Shown piece by piece: positions 63,529-64,000 of a stretch of DNA of 64,000 bases. Source of the stretch: JBCCJA01 sp039045975 (GTDB taxonomy: Bacteria > Planctomycetota > Planctomycetia > Planctomycetales > Planctomycetaceae); NCBI GenBank assembly GCA_039045975.1, contig JBCCJA010000001.1, forward strand, positions 210,414 through 274,413, in the 5' to 3' direction. The notes under the pieces were generated by a model. That model was not told where the DNA came from. It did not search any database and saw only the letters and a program-made list of their open reading frames with translations. Position 1 is the first letter of the stretch, and each line of letters begins with the position of its first letter. The translations under genes and the position numbers were made by a program.

Positions 63529-63926
63529 GCGGGCCGTCGCCGACCGCCCAGCAGGCCGCCGCGCTCGCCGCGCGGTGCAGTCCGGTCGTGCTCGGTGCGG
63601 GCGCGGGCTGCGGCAAAACGACGGTGCTCGTGAACCGTTTCCTCGACCAGCTCGACCCGCAGCTGGGCGGCTCGCCGCTCGGGAAGGTCGTCGCGATCAC
63701 GTTCACGAAGGCCGCCGCGGCCGAGATGCGTGCGCGGCTCCGAAAAGGCTGTGCGGACCGGGCCGCGGCGGCCGTCGGGGCGGACGCGGGTCACTGGGCC
63801 GCGGTCACACGCGAACTCGACACGGCCCGGGTGAGCACGATTCACGGTTTCTGCGGCGGGATCTTGCGGTCGTTCGCGGTCGAGGCCGGCCTCTGGAACA
63901 GCCGGGTTTCGCGGATCAAAAATTGA
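63525..63926 (+). pseudogene. addA: addA, N-terminal fragment (helicase gene interrupted)
   Basis: The frame begins at GTG overlapping the addB stop by four bases, as expected for addAB. It has the AddA/UvrD-type start with Walker A GAGAGCGKTTVLVNRF, motif Ia VAITFTKAAAAEMRAR and RVSTIHGFCGGILRSFAVEAG. A complete AddA would exceed 1000 residues, but here the normal sequence ends after about 120 codons near 63890, and an unrelated run leads to a TGA at 63924-63926. Composition falls sharply at the same point. The helicase is therefore lost unless the rest lies beyond an insertion that precisely excises. Confidence 0.85.
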
Positions 63927-64000
63927 TACTTAAGACAACTCAAATTCGGCCCGCAATGCACCTTCAACATCTCATGTGGCACAAACGGAACGTTCTCAAC
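63891..64000. mobile_element. edge of an inserted element breaking addA (continues past window)
   Basis: From about 63891 the sequence no longer matches AddA and becomes A+T-richer: the 60-base line at 63901 has 28 G+C, against 44 in a typical line of addB (61441). An open minus-strand frame covers the last 100 bases and could be the C-terminus of a transposase, but it is too short to identify. The inverted repeat and target duplication cannot be seen because the other end is outside the window. Confidence 0.45.

Noticed and set aside
1..64000. CRISPR arrays, tRNA genes and rRNA.
   Set aside because: No regularly spaced repeats were seen, and the only T-arm-like motif belongs to the tmRNA.

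Overview
The window looks like chromosome from a member of the Planctomycetota, probably a marine or polysaccharide-degrading one. The main reasons are secreted FGly-type sulfatases mixed with glycoside hydrolases, a prepilin-signal DUF1559 protein followed by a small lipoprotein, and a very G+C-rich background with GTG and TTG starts. There is also a one-piece tmRNA with a short tag ending in ALAA. No rRNA or tRNA is present, so the assignment below phylum level is open.

Region 1 (1-19.5 kb) is a carbohydrate-utilisation cluster, all on the plus strand. It holds the end of a XylR-type regulator, four secreted sulfatases, a DUF1593/nucleoside-hydrolase-like protein, a protein with three tandem GH43 propellers, a GH49/GH28-like beta-helix protein and two GH2 glycosidases. 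Together they suit removal of sulfate esters and side chains from a sulfated plant or algal polysaccharide. From about 13.3 kb the base composition becomes visibly poorer in G+C. The second GH2 gene is bracketed by IS3 orfA scraps, so this end of the cluster looks acquired or rearranged.

Region 2 (19.5-21.5 kb) is a graveyard of broken genes: IS3, IS701-like and IS630-like transposase fragments and a frameshifted AI-2E/PerM transporter. Next to it (21.6-28.5 kb, minus strand) is a complete, translationally coupled Wadjet jetABCD operon, an SMC-like anti-plasmid defence system.

Region 3 (28.8-33.2 kb, minus strand) is threonine catabolism: a PLP threonine/serine dehydratase-like enzyme, threonine dehydrogenase and 2-amino-3-ketobutyrate CoA ligase, with a PAS-AraC regulator upstream. 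Then come a DUF1559 protein and a lipoprotein (33.4-35.1 kb).

Region 4 (35.1-51.7 kb) reads as one scheme for using proline- and hydroxyproline-rich peptides. It has a DPP-IV-like peptidase, a POT peptide transporter and an M24 Xaa-Pro peptidase. For hydroxyproline it has 2-epimerase, D-hydroxyproline oxidase, DapA-family deaminase and alpha-ketoglutarate semialdehyde dehydrogenase. PutA handles proline, and a GntR-type regulator sits at the end. No separate hydroxyproline importer is seen, and the peptide transporter may fill that role.

Region 5 (51.9-64 kb) is mostly housekeeping: tmRNA, an LptF/G permease, an Hpt protein, three planctomycete-type secreted or uncharacterised proteins, TsaD, a C-terminal processing protease and addB. 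The following addA is cut off after about 120 codons by A+T-richer foreign sequence at the right edge, which may leave the cell without AddAB recombination.
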